A DNA stretch of 11,316 nucleotides, taken from positions 1 to 11,316 of the forward strand of contig JAHRVS010000403.1 in assembly GCA_019090565.1 (NCBI GenBank), written 5' to 3'. The position numbers and the translations under genes are program-made. Source of the stretch: Gammaproteobacteria bacterium. GTDB lineage: Bacteria; Pseudomonadota; Gammaproteobacteria; Pseudomonadales; UBA3067. The notes under the pieces were generated by a model. The model was not told the origin of the DNA. It saw only the letters and a list, made by a program, of their open reading frames with translations, and made no database searches. The number at the start of each line of letters is the position of its first letter. Position 1 is the stretch's first letter. Below are positions 1-7,763 of the stretch, one piece after another.

Positions 1-798
1 CTTAGCCGCCACTTCTTGGTCATAACTGTCTTTCGATGAGGCATGCACCTGTTTATCCATAAAGTACTTGCCGCTCATTACCTCTAATTCCAGTGCAGAA
101 GCCAAATATATAGGGGTTGCGGCGCCAGTTCGAGGAGACTTCATTAGTACCTTAATGAAACTTGGAGTAGAGCCAATATTTGAACCAATCACACCTGGGT
201 GCAAACAATTAACCGTTACTCCTGTGCCCTTTAATTGCTCTGCAAGCGAGTAGGTAAACATAATATTCGCTAGCTTTGATGCGGCATAGGTTTTAAAGGG
301 ACCAAATTTTTTCTCGGCCTGGAGGTTGTCAAAGTCGATATGATTCATCCTGTGCAATTTGGACGTTACATTAATAATACGCGCGGGGCTGCTTGCTTTT
401 AACTTATCCAACAATAAGTGCGTAAGCAAAAAAGGCCCAAGGTGATGCACAGCATATTGCACTTCATAACCTTCCGTGGTTACCTCTCGCTTTGAGAGCA
501 TAATGCCAGCGTTGTTGATTAGCACGTGTAATTGAGGAATATCTCGACTCACACCTTCTGCTAGCTTTCTGACCGATTGCATCGAGGAGATATCCGCGAT
601 GCGCAAATCAATTCGATCGTTTCCCGTTTCTCGAATAATCTGCTGCCTTGCTAGCTCCCCTCTCTCAGAATCCCGACAAACAAGGATTAGATCTGCGCCT
701 AGCGCAGCCAAACCTTTGGCCGTCTCAAAACCAATTCCAGAATTAGCGCCTGTTACAAGGCAGGTTTTGCCCACCATGTCCGTTAATGTATTTTGCAT
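1..798 (-). CDS. Short-chain dehydrogenase/reductase, 3' end beyond window
   Basis: This is an NAD(P)-dependent oxidoreductase of the classical SDR superfamily, most like the retinol-dehydrogenase/WW-domain-oxidoreductase-like group. The frame is open from ATG 798 to base 1 (266 codons), and the C-terminus lies left of the window. Visible landmarks are the Rossmann glycine motif TGANSGIG at residues 16-23, NNAG at 95-98, a catalytic Ser at 146 in NVTSK, and YAASK at 171-175 with Tyr171 and Lys175. HPG at 200-202 follows the catalytic helix. All expected catalytic residues are present, so it should be active. The start is chosen at the first ATG, preceded by AAGGA about 9 bases upstream. It begins 43 bp after the apbC/mrp stop on the same strand, and no clear promoter is seen in that gap, so co-transcription is likely. 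The substrate cannot be read from the sequence. A cytosolic lipid- or aldehyde-type carbonyl reductase is a family-based guess. Confidence 0.93.
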   Translation of the reverse strand, partial: MQNTLTDMVGKTCLVTGANSGIGFETAKGLAALGADLILVCRDSERGELARQQIIRETGNDRIDLRIADISSMQSVRKLAEGVSRDIPQLHVLINNAGIMLSKREVTTEGYEVQYAVHHLGPFLLTHLLLDKLKASSPARIINVTSKLHRMNHIDFDNLQAEKKFGPFKTYAASKLANIMFTYSLAEQLKGTGVTVNCLHPGVIGSNIGSTPSFIKVLMKSPRTGAATPIYLASALELEVMSGKYFMDKQVHASSKDSYDQEVAAK

Positions 799-841
799 TT
801 TTAAATTCCTTATAAAAACGTTGAAACCAAGTCGGCTTATA

Positions 842-1918
842 TCATGAAACCACCGGTATTACGCTACTTTTCTCCATAAGCGCAAGGTTTACAGCAACCC
901 GCCTTGCAACACACCGATACTCCATAGCAACGGCTCCCTCTGGGTCAGCGACCACGCTTGGATTCCCCCCATCAACATGTTCTCGTATCGAAAGCGCTAA
1001 TGGTAGCGTACCAAGCAGTACGGAATCATAGGTCTGCGCAATACGAGCCCCACCTTCTTCTCCAAATATATGCTCACTGTGACCGCAAGCACTACAAGTG
1101 TGTACGCTCATGTTCTCCACGACGCCTAATACGGGGACATTCACTTTATTAAACATTTCAATGGCTTTTTGCGCATCCAGAAGTGCAATATCTTGAGGCG
1201 TGGTCACTATAACGGCGCCAGTCACGGGAATGTTTTGTGCTAACGTCAACTGAATATCCCCTGTCCCTGGTGGCAAATCGACAATAAGGTAATCAAGGTC
1301 GTTCCAAATGGTATTCTGAAAAAGCTGCAACAAAGCGCCACTTGCCTTAGGGCCTCGCCAAACTATCGGCGTCTTTTCTGTTACGAGGTTACCCATAGAA
1401 AGAGATTGAACGCCGTGACTAATAATTGGCCTAAAGTATTTCCCATCAACTTGCTCAGGACGCACGCCATCATCTATACCTAGCATCATTGGAATGCTAG
1501 GCCCGTAGATATCCGCATCAAGAATGCCAACCTTGGCTCCCTCTTTAGTCAGGGCCAGCGCAAGGTTTACAGAGGTCGTAGATTTACCGACGCCGCCTTT
1601 ACCAGACGCCACCGCAATGATGTTTTTCACGCCGGGAATTGGCGAATTCTTTCCACAGGGAATGTGGACTTGAATAAAAGCATGCAGAGTTATGTCAATG
1701 CCATCGACGCCGGACACGGTCATTATTAATGCTTTAAGCTCATCAGCAATCAGGGGTTTAATTCCGTCTAGGGGGGCATCAAGCGTTATCCCTATTTTAT
1801 AGCCCCCCGCAGAATTCTCAGTTTTCCATTGCCCCCCAATATCATTGACAGTCACACCCAGTCCAGGGAGCAAATAGCTTCCTACAATCTCATCAATAGA
1901 TTTCAATACATCGTTCAT
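842..1918 (-). CDS. apbC: Mrp/ApbC iron-sulfur cluster carrier ATPase
   Basis: This is a cytosolic P-loop ATPase of the Mrp/NBP35 family that binds and transfers Fe-S clusters to apo-proteins. The 358-aa protein has an N-terminal MIP18/DUF59-type domain (about residues 5-85). The ATPase domain follows, with the deviant Walker A GKGGVGKST at 106-114, DADIYGPS at 134-141, and PPGTGD at 216-221. The Cys pair C275-x-x-C278 (CSACGH) precedes IFGEEGG and is the expected dimer-interface cluster ligand. Length matches the family (E. coli Mrp is about 370 aa). The open frame extends to an ATG at 1972, but I choose ATG 1918. It has AGGA about 8 bases upstream, and the protein then starts directly with the DUF59 helix; the extra 18 residues look non-native. 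It heads a probable two-gene unit with the SDR. The metG neighbour common in enterics is not present. In the literature it is also named mrp. Confidence 0.96.
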   Translation of the reverse strand: MNDVLKSIDEIVGSYLLPGLGVTVNDIGGQWKTENSAGGYKIGITLDAPLDGIKPLIADELKALIMTVSGVDGIDITLHAFIQVHIPCGKNSPIPGVKNIIAVASGKGGVGKSTTSVNLALALTKEGAKVGILDADIYGPSIPMMLGIDDGVRPEQVDGKYFRPIISHGVQSLSMGNLVTEKTPIVWRGPKASGALLQLFQNTIWNDLDYLIVDLPPGTGDIQLTLAQNIPVTGAVIVTTPQDIALLDAQKAIEMFNKVNVPVLGVVENMSVHTCSACGHSEHIFGEEGGARIAQTYDSVLLGTLPLALSIREHVDGGNPSVVADPEGAVAMEYRCVARRVAVNLALMEKSSVIPVVS

Positions 1919-2507
1919 ATCCAACTTCCTAAAAAATATTCTACTTTGGTGGCTATAAAGAAAGAAGGGCATTACTCAGTGGTTCAGCCAGCTTAGCTCG
2001 GCCGGTTTAGCCCTTCCATTCCACTGACCCCGCTTTTACTGCGCTCAAATTGCACATTTGCTGCACGTAAATCCTGCTTTTCTGGTTAATTTTGTCTTAC
2101 ATCTAGCTAGATTCGGCCAGTTTAAACAACCCGTTAAAAACGATTCTAATACCACCAATTACTCATGCCAGCTTTACTGCCGTAAGAGCCCATCCCTATT
2201 TTTACACACTTTACCTCATCACCTAGCACGGCTCAGTCAGTGAACCCAAAGAATCAGCTGGATGCCTAAAAAATGAGCAATCCAGCCTCGCTCTCAGCAT
2301 GCTAGGCCTCACGCCAGCGTAGGTGCCATTCATTGCGACCGTATAACATGTATTTCAACGGTGTACTAACCCCGCATCCGGAACCCATCACTTACAGTGA
2401 GACAACGGCCCTTTACTTTTTACGAATCCTGCCGATATAAATTAGGCAACCCACTGGGAAATTCACCTAAACTCACTAAGACAAAGGGTTAACACAAAAC
2501 ACCTCCT
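1919..2507. other. Noncoding gap between divergent genes
   Basis: These 589 bp separate apbC (leftward) from the SPOR lipoprotein gene (rightward). The only ORF above 60 codons (plus, 2058-2243) starts at TTG, has no Shine-Dalgarno and gives a compositionally odd peptide, so I do not call a gene. The region must hold the promoters of both flanking genes; only the rightward one has a recognisable candidate. An 11-base near-direct repeat, CGGCCRGTTTA, occurs at 1999-2009 and 2114-2124. I see no tRNA or other RNA fold. Confidence 0.6.
2412..2441 (+). promoter_or_regulatory. Candidate sigma70 promoter of SPOR lipoprotein gene
   Basis: TTTACT (2412-2417, 4 of 6 to the -35 consensus) is followed after 18 bases by TATAAA (2436-2441, 5 of 6 to the -10 consensus). 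Transcription would start near 2448 and give a leader of about 60 bases before ATG 2508. This is an assignment by eye; in AT-rich intergenic DNA such matches can arise by chance. Confidence 0.4.
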
Positions 2508-4262
2508 ATGGCAGAGCGCACTCACATAGCATTAAAAATCGAATTAATTACAACCCTCATTTTAATGTCGGCTGTCGTGGGCGGGTGCATGTCTATTTCT
2601 CCAAAGAGGGTTACGGAGCAATCATTTAAAGCCAAACCTTTAGAGGGCAGCAATTTTCAAAAAGAACTTAAAATCATTATTGACGCGCCTTTAGCGAGGC
2701 AAAAGATCCTGCAAAGACCCTCCCCTCTATCCATGGCGACTGATCCACCTATTGGGTTTAAATCAGACACCACCTATGCAATTAAAAACTTATCCATTAA
2801 CGAGCTTTCTAAAAGCTGGTATTACGTCAATCAAGGGCTACATAAACTATTCACCACACAGAGCGAAAAACAGAGAAAACCCGGCAATTCAGCCACCGAC
2901 AAAGGCGTCTCAGACTACTTAACAGACAACCACAGCTTCTTGATTTCATCCTCTTTTACATCGCATTTTTATGGTGCAGCTACCCTACACAAATTTAGAA
3001 ACCGCCAACGACGAATAAGGCTATCCCTCGCTGCACTACGCGCACGACCACCTAGTGCGCAAAACCCAGCGCTAATGATGGAAATAGAAAGTAAATCCCT
3101 AGAGCTAGAGGAACTCCATCATACTTTAATCGTGCATGCAGGGTTTCGAAGTGGTCTGGAACCCTCAACTCACAATAAATCTGTCACACCCAACATTGAT
3201 TTTACCGGCCAAATTCCTGAGCCTCAAGCATTGATCATGGCTCACGCCCAGCTAATCAACAGTGCACTTAAAAACAGAGAAATCCCACCCAGCGATTCAT
3301 CAATAAGAGCAAATACAGAACACCATTACAAACATTTATGGAAAAATGCACTTCCCGGCCTCCCCTACCTGATTCAGCCAAAATCTGTATTTGGGCCAAG
3401 ACAATCAGAGTCATGGCTAAACTACACAAAAAAGTTAGAGAAAGAGCTGGCGCAATTGGCGACACGCGCTAAAGAGATAAAAAAAACCACACCGCGAGGC
3501 GTCAGCTACGCCAAAGAAGGGGAATCCAGGGCCACTCATAGAGAGGAGGTTATCAGTTTAGCCCTATTGATACGCCTGCGAATAGCACTCCTTGATTTCA
3601 GCCAGCGCTTCGAACAATTCAACGCATTAAAAAGCCAAGCAACTCTACAAGCCACCCTCACCCAAATCAACAACGGCATAGACCATGCGGACAATCACCC
3701 TGCGGTATTAAATCAAATGCGGCTGCATACCCTTGAGCTCCAAACACACCTTGCCTATGGGCAGCTCTTTGCGAGCCTTATAAGGCTTAATGCAAGTACT
3801 AGCGATGGTTATATTGAAACAAAACAATTCATTACTGCCTCACTAAAGCCATTCGCCAAAGAGCTGTTCGTCTCAGCAAACATCATTCATGCACACAACA
3901 GCGAGACAGCACTGACCGACCACCCCTCGTCAAACAAAGTCAGTCGTACAACAGTGACCAGCCCCGCTAAAATACTTCCCGTGCAGCGCTCAGCTAACAC
4001 TAATCACATGAGGGCCATCATGGAGAACCACACGTTTGGAATCCGCCTTTTGTATGCAAAGAACCATACTGAGTTTGCCGCGCACCGCATGTACAGTGGG
4101 CTACGAGATTTACCCTACCGAACACAACTCAAAGGGTTCGATACCCATTACTCCATTTATTATGCGACCTACCCATCAAAGCACACCGCCGAACAAGCCC
4201 TGCAAAATATCCCACCCTTTTATCAACTCTTCAAACCCGTCATAAAGCCTATTCCAAACTAA
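2508..4262 (+). CDS. Putative lipoprotein, TolC-like helical region plus C-terminal SPOR-like domain
   Basis: This 584-aa protein is probably anchored in the envelope. Residues 1-27 form a signal sequence with a hydrophobic core (about 12-23) and a lipobox-like VGGC ending at Cys27. The middle is long and helical. Residues about 165-255 and 345-430 resemble the two helical repeats of TolC-family outer-membrane lipoproteins: LPGLPY at 282-287, then a long LALLIRLRIALLDF-type helix from about 351, and a final LAYGQLFASL helix at 415-424. The C-terminal segment (about 508-582) fits a SPOR domain of the DamX type, with FGIRLLYAKN, then YYATYPSKHTAEQAL at 551-565 and a FKPVIKPI end. SPOR domains bind denuded septal peptidoglycan, which suggests a division-site or cell-wall role. 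No membrane-fusion protein or pump gene is nearby. TAA lies in frame 5 codons upstream, so ATG 2508 is the only good start, yet it has no clear Shine-Dalgarno. The SPOR call is moderately sure; the TolC relationship is an inference from helix pattern. Confidence 0.75.
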   Translation: MAERTHIALKIELITTLILMSAVVGGCMSISPKRVTEQSFKAKPLEGSNFQKELKIIIDAPLARQKILQRPSPLSMATDPPIGFKSDTTYAIKNLSINELSKSWYYVNQGLHKLFTTQSEKQRKPGNSATDKGVSDYLTDNHSFLISSSFTSHFYGAATLHKFRNRQRRIRLSLAALRARPPSAQNPALMMEIESKSLELEELHHTLIVHAGFRSGLEPSTHNKSVTPNIDFTGQIPEPQALIMAHAQLINSALKNREIPPSDSSIRANTEHHYKHLWKNALPGLPYLIQPKSVFGPRQSESWLNYTKKLEKELAQLATRAKEIKKTTPRGVSYAKEGESRATHREEVISLALLIRLRIALLDFSQRFEQFNALKSQATLQATLTQINNGIDHADNHPAVLNQMRLHTLELQTHLAYGQLFASLIRLNASTSDGYIETKQFITASLKPFAKELFVSANIIHAHNSETALTDHPSSNKVSRTTVTSPAKILPVQRSANTNHMRAIMENHTFGIRLLYAKNHTEFAAHRMYSGLRDLPYRTQLKGFDTHYSIYYATYPSKHTAEQALQNIPPFYQLFKPVIKPIPN

Positions 4263-4284
4263 GCCCTTTACTTTTAGATTGCTT

Positions 4285-4294
4285 TTGGCGCCAA
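4285..4294. repeat. 10-bp perfect palindrome TTGGCGCCAA
   Basis: This perfect palindrome lies 23 bp after the stop of the SPOR lipoprotein gene. It has no loop and no following T-run, so it is not a typical terminator. It may be a small protein-binding site or chance. Confidence 0.3.
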
Positions 4295-4410
4295 TCATTC
4301 TCACAAAGCGTTCTAGACATGCGGTGCCTTTCCTACAGTCTGCTTCACTAAAGTGCCAGTACGAGACCTATCGCCTAAAAAATCTATTAGCATCGAGGGT
4401 TTCTTGAGGT

Positions 4411-4476
4411 ATGCTGATCGTCGATCAACAGAAGCTCATGGACGAGTCCTTCACCAAAATGCGTTCAAATTGGTAG
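4411..4476 (+). other. Possible 21-codon leader ORF or gene remnant
   Basis: ATG 4411 opens 21 codons ending at TAG 4474-4476, with GAGG just 3-4 bases upstream. The peptide begins MLIVDQQKLMDESF and looks more protein-like than its AT-rich surroundings. It may be a leader peptide of the downstream methyltransferase gene, a remnant of a lost gene, or chance. A further 8-codon ORF (4484-4510, MNNNKNWK) sits between it and the methyltransferase start. Confidence 0.2.
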
Positions 4477-4516
4477 GGTCGCTATGAATAACAATAAAAA
4501 CTGGAAGTAAGTTGTT

Positions 4517-5329
4517 ATGTCAAACATGAAGAAAATAAAAATAAAGCTAGGTCCTGTTCAAGAAACCATGCTTATACCCCTTTTATATAGAGCCCTCGAA
4601 CTTAAGGAAGAAAACCCTATTGTTCAAGATGAAATGGCTCAACAGATACTTGAGCAAGTTGATTATGACTTTGTTCAACTTGACGCGAATTTTAATGATG
4701 ACAGTTTAGCTTGGCCAATAAGGGCCGCCACCTTTGATCGACTTATCAAGCAATTCATCGAAAAAAACCCCGAAGCAACAATCATTAACCTTGGTTCAGG
4801 GCTCGACACCACATTTTTTCGAGTAGATAACGGCAAAATACACTGGTACGACATCGACCTTGAAGACAGCATAGCACTACGTCGTCAATTCATTGGTGAA
4901 ACAGATCGCTTAAAGTTTATTGCCTCATCTGCATTTGATACGGATTGGTTTAAAGAAATCAAACATCGAGACAAAGGCGTTTTTATCATATCCGCAGGTA
5001 TGTTTATCTATTTTGATCATTTCGAAATACAAGAATTAATAAGCAAAATGGCGCATGAGTTTCCGCAGTCAGAGCTAATTTTCGACACCGTCTCTAACTT
5101 TTTTCGCTTTCGTCGCTTCAAAAAACTGGGGGTAAAATGGGGCGTATGGGGTACTTACTCTGTTAATAGAATTAAGGACTCCCAACTTCTTGGCGACTAT
5201 TACTACGCGAATCAAGCAAGAGACAGATGGACAACGCTACTCGCTCGGCATTACCCTTATTATATTCGGCCGTTACTACTACTGACCCCCGGCATGTACC
5301 ACCTTAAATTAAACAAAGATCAAAAATAG
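4517..5329 (+). CDS. SAM-dependent methyltransferase, leucine carboxyl methyltransferase (LCMT/COG3315) family
   Basis: This 270-aa class I S-adenosylmethionine methyltransferase belongs to the LCMT family, which in bacteria includes carboxyl- or O-methyltransferases such as TcmP-like enzymes of polyketide pathways. The SAM-binding motif I is INLGSGLDTTFFR (residues 90-102). It is followed by WYDIDLED (110-117) with the acidic residue expected to bind the SAM ribose, then the RR pair at 122-123. The ISAGMFIYFD segment (158-167) corresponds to the family's (E/A)G-x-x-xY-x(D/L) motif. Start ATG 4517 has GGAAG 9 bases upstream; a second Met (residue 4) is less well spaced. It stands alone: 254 bp after the lipoprotein gene and convergent with the kinase, with no polyketide or other biosynthetic gene in the window. 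The acceptor substrate is therefore unknown. The protein is at the short end for the family and the C-terminal part is the least conserved. Confidence 0.88.
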   Translation: MSNMKKIKIKLGPVQETMLIPLLYRALELKEENPIVQDEMAQQILEQVDYDFVQLDANFNDDSLAWPIRAATFDRLIKQFIEKNPEATIINLGSGLDTTFFRVDNGKIHWYDIDLEDSIALRRQFIGETDRLKFIASSAFDTDWFKEIKHRDKGVFIISAGMFIYFDHFEIQELISKMAHEFPQSELIFDTVSNFFRFRRFKKLGVKWGVWGTYSVNRIKDSQLLGDYYYANQARDRWTTLLARHYPYYIRPLLLLTPGMYHLKLNKDQK

Positions 5330-5424
5330 GCCCATAGGGGCATCTCTAAAGGTGGTGATTTTCATAACTGAGTAAGGAAGCCCCACGCAAATAGCCCCAA
5401 TATATAAGGCGGGTACGATCTTTA

Positions 5425-5470
5425 CTGGGCGCTGAACTTGTGCTGCAGTACCTGTTCAGGGCAGCCCCAG
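5425..5470. repeat. Nested palindrome between convergent genes
   Basis: CTGAAC (5432-5437) pairs with GTTCAG (5454-5459). The interior contains CTGCAG at its centre plus a GT/AC pair, so 11 of 14 positions are symmetric over 28 bp. CTGGG (5425-5429) and CCCAG (5466-5470) extend the stem past an asymmetric bulge. It lies 14 bp after the kinase stop and about 95 bp after the methyltransferase stop. It may act as a bidirectional terminator, though neither strand has a clear T-run, or as a protein-binding palindrome. Confidence 0.5.
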
Positions 5471-5483
5471 AGGTACCGGCTAA

Positions 5484-7661
5484 CTATTTGAGTATATCTA
5501 TCTCCCCCCTAGAAACCAGAGTGATGACCTTTGCAATATCTTCAATATCTACCGGCTTTGTAAGGAAATAGTTCATTCCCGCCTCATAAGATTCTAATTT
5601 TTTAGATTCTAGCGCATGTGCGCTCAACGCAATGATAGGCAAAGCGTTGCCCTTTTTATCAGTTATACCATTTGAGCGGATCCTCTGTGTTGCTTCGATG
5701 CCATCCATCACTGGCATCTCGCAATCCATTAGAACCATGTCGCACCCCCCTAAATTAGAGGCCAGCCAATCGACCGCTTCTTGTCCATTTACTACGGACT
5801 TAAAGGCAACTTGCAAAACACCCATAACCCCCTCTATAACGGCCTGATTCACCACATTGTCTTCAACGATAAGGACTTTAAAATCAGGAAAGCTTTTTTC
5901 CTGATCATAATTCGCACGTTGAAATACATCGTCTTTGTTTAGTTTTACTGACAACAAGGGCATTAACTCGTGCATCAACAGCGGCTTTTCAATAATAAAG
6001 TCTATATTTTCAAGCTCTTTATGGCGACTTATCTGCATAGCTGTCAATTCATCCAGCAATATATACCGGCAGCCGCGAACCTCTCGATTTAAAGCCAGCT
6101 CATCTAAAAATTGCGCGCCTTTTCCTATAGAAAATCGTGAATCCATTAGCACTGCGTCAAACTTATCTTGTGTTTCTTTATTTTGGAGTTTGGTTTTGAC
6201 GCCTTCAATGGTTCTCACAAACTCTACTTGCGTGTCAAAAAAACCCAACATTTCCTCAAGGTATCCACATCGAACTACCGAGCTATCAGCGACCAATATT
6301 TTCATACCGGTTAGCTGGGAATAACGCTCCTTAATCTGAAGCGCACTATCACTCTGAATTGATACAGTAAACCAAAAAGTAGAGCCCATGCCCTCAGCAC
6401 TTTCAACACCAATATCGCCTCCCATCAATTTTGCTAAGCGGCGACAAATTGCCAACCCAAGGCCGCTACCTCCATATCTTCTCGTCGTACTGGCATCAGC
6501 TTGAGAAAATGAATCAAACAAATGAATTTGATTTTCAGGCTCAATGCCAATGCCTGAGTCAATCACTTCAAATTTAATATCAAATAATCCAAGCTCCGAG
6601 CGCTGCCCCGTAACAACAAGTTGAACCTCTCCTTTTTCAGTAAATTTAAACGCATTTCCCAGTAAATTTATAATAACTTGTTTAATTCGGGTTGAGTCGC
6701 CAATAAAACTTGATGGCAGCTCTGGGTCAACAAATACAATAAGCTCGATACCAGTTTCAGCCGACCGTAAAGCAAAAAGAGAAGCCGCATCACTAATCAA
6801 ATCTTCCAGACTAAAAGTGACATTTTCCACGTCCATTCGACCGGCTTCAATTTTGGAATAATCAAGGACATCATTCAAAACTGCCAACAAAGATCGGCTC
6901 GAACTTCGGATACTATTTAGGAATCTTGCCTGATCTTGATTGAGCTCTGTGGTATTTAGCAGCTCCGCCATGCCTAACACACCATTGAGAGGCGTTCGTA
7001 TTTCATGGCTCATCGTTGCTAAAAACTCACTCTTGGAGCGACTTCCTGCCTCCGCCTCCAGTTTTGCTTTTTTTAAAGCCGCATCAGAGCGTTCTCTCTC
7101 TAAAACAAACCCAAGAACAATAATCGACAATGCCGATACCACCGACATTCGATTCAGCAACGCCAAAATCGCCTGGTGTTGAATGGGAATAACATTGGGT
7201 AGGACTACTCCACTTTGCCATATGAAATAGTAAACAAGCGTTAAGGTGGTCTGAATAAGTAGATAAAGAAGCATTCCTTTACGGCCTAATAACAACCCAC
7301 CCATCACGGGAATGACATACGTCCAGCTAAAATGAGCGTAATTAAAACCACCCGTTCTCATGTTCGTAAACGTAAAAATGAAGCACAGCAAGATTACAAA
7401 AGTGTGCGCACTTAAATTCCCGTTATTATAACGCCAAGTTAAATACAACGTCGCTGCACCACCAGTCATCCCTACTGTGAATACCATAGCGATGTAATAA
7501 ACGCCCATCAGCCAAAAGTAAAAAACAAAGGGGCTTCCCAGCAGCACCATTGTGAACGTCATTTGGTTTATCAGGCGTAACTGGAACTTTGTCTCTTCAG
7601 AGGCATTTTCTGTAACACCAAGGTCAAGCAAGGAGCGATAAACGTCAGAAATACTATTCAT
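5484..7661 (-). CDS. Membrane-bound hybrid sensor histidine kinase with two receiver domains
   Basis: This is a 725-aa inner-membrane hybrid kinase. About six transmembrane segments fill residues 34-187 and form a sensor without a large periplasmic loop. A short linker helix (188-210) leads to the HisKA domain with the phospho-accepting His219 in MSHEIRTPLNG. The ATPase domain has the N box (N332, N336), G1 DSGIG (368-372) and G2 GGSGLGL (397-403). Two receivers follow. REC1 (about 453-570) keeps Asp507 and Lys559, but has ADS instead of an acidic pair at 458-460, and Asp537 where Thr/Ser is usual, so it may be a degenerate regulatory domain. REC2 (about 594-715) is canonical, with E600-D601, Asp646 in MDCEMPVMDG, Ser680 and Lys702-Pro703. 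There is no Hpt domain or adjacent response regulator, so a separate phosphotransferase is expected. ATG 7661 has no good Shine-Dalgarno, and a tiny ORF ends one base before it. The signal is unknown. Confidence 0.95.
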   Translation of the reverse strand: MNSISDVYRSLLDLGVTENASEETKFQLRLINQMTFTMVLLGSPFVFYFWLMGVYYIAMVFTVGMTGGAATLYLTWRYNNGNLSAHTFVILLCFIFTFTNMRTGGFNYAHFSWTYVIPVMGGLLLGRKGMLLYLLIQTTLTLVYYFIWQSGVVLPNVIPIQHQAILALLNRMSVVSALSIIVLGFVLERERSDAALKKAKLEAEAGSRSKSEFLATMSHEIRTPLNGVLGMAELLNTTELNQDQARFLNSIRSSSRSLLAVLNDVLDYSKIEAGRMDVENVTFSLEDLISDAASLFALRSAETGIELIVFVDPELPSSFIGDSTRIKQVIINLLGNAFKFTEKGEVQLVVTGQRSELGLFDIKFEVIDSGIGIEPENQIHLFDSFSQADASTTRRYGGSGLGLAICRRLAKLMGGDIGVESAEGMGSTFWFTVSIQSDSALQIKERYSQLTGMKILVADSSVVRCGYLEEMLGFFDTQVEFVRTIEGVKTKLQNKETQDKFDAVLMDSRFSIGKGAQFLDELALNREVRGCRYILLDELTAMQISRHKELENIDFIIEKPLLMHELMPLLSVKLNKDDVFQRANYDQEKSFPDFKVLIVEDNVVNQAVIEGVMGVLQVAFKSVVNGQEAVDWLASNLGGCDMVLMDCEMPVMDGIEATQRIRSNGITDKKGNALPIIALSAHALESKKLESYEAGMNYFLTKPVDIEDIAKVITLVSRGEIDILK

Positions 7662-7662
7662 A

Positions 7663-7728
7663 TTAAAATAAAACCAAACCGTTAATAAAAATTAAATTAC
7701 ACTGGCTTAATACCAGATAGGAGGTCAT
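7663..7728 (-). other. 21-codon upstream ORF abutting the kinase start
   Basis: On the minus strand, ATG 7728 opens 21 codons (peptide begins MTSYLVLSQCN) and stops at TAA 7665-7663, giving the junction TAA-T-ATG with the kinase. GGTGA lies directly before the ATG. A second small ORF in another frame starts at ATG 7738 (MKVNDLLSGIKPV, 13 aa) with AAGGAG at 7747-7742. Because the kinase itself lacks a Shine-Dalgarno, translation of the 21-codon ORF could feed ribosomes to it. This is inference from spacing only. Confidence 0.3.
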
Positions 7729-7763
7729 TCACCTTCATTAACTCCTTGCCACTGCTTATAGCT

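Noticed and set aside
842..1972. Longer N-terminus of the apbC product from ATG 1972
   Set aside because: The extra 18 residues are basic and aromatic, unlike the family, while ATG 1918 has a well-placed Shine-Dalgarno.
1999..2124. CGGCCGGTTTA and CGGCCAGTTTA as a repeat pair
   Set aside because: Only 11 bases with one mismatch, 115 bases apart and without further structure; chance is likely. It is noted only in the gap entry.
2058..2243. 61-codon plus-strand ORF in the gap upstream of the lipoprotein gene
   Set aside because: It begins at TTG without a Shine-Dalgarno, has no motif, and its His/Leu/Ser-rich composition looks like random translation.
5432..5459. LexA-type SOS box inside the convergent palindrome
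   Set aside because: Both CTG..CAG pairs have 11 bases between them instead of the 10 needed for the enteric LexA consensus, and there is no promoter next to it.
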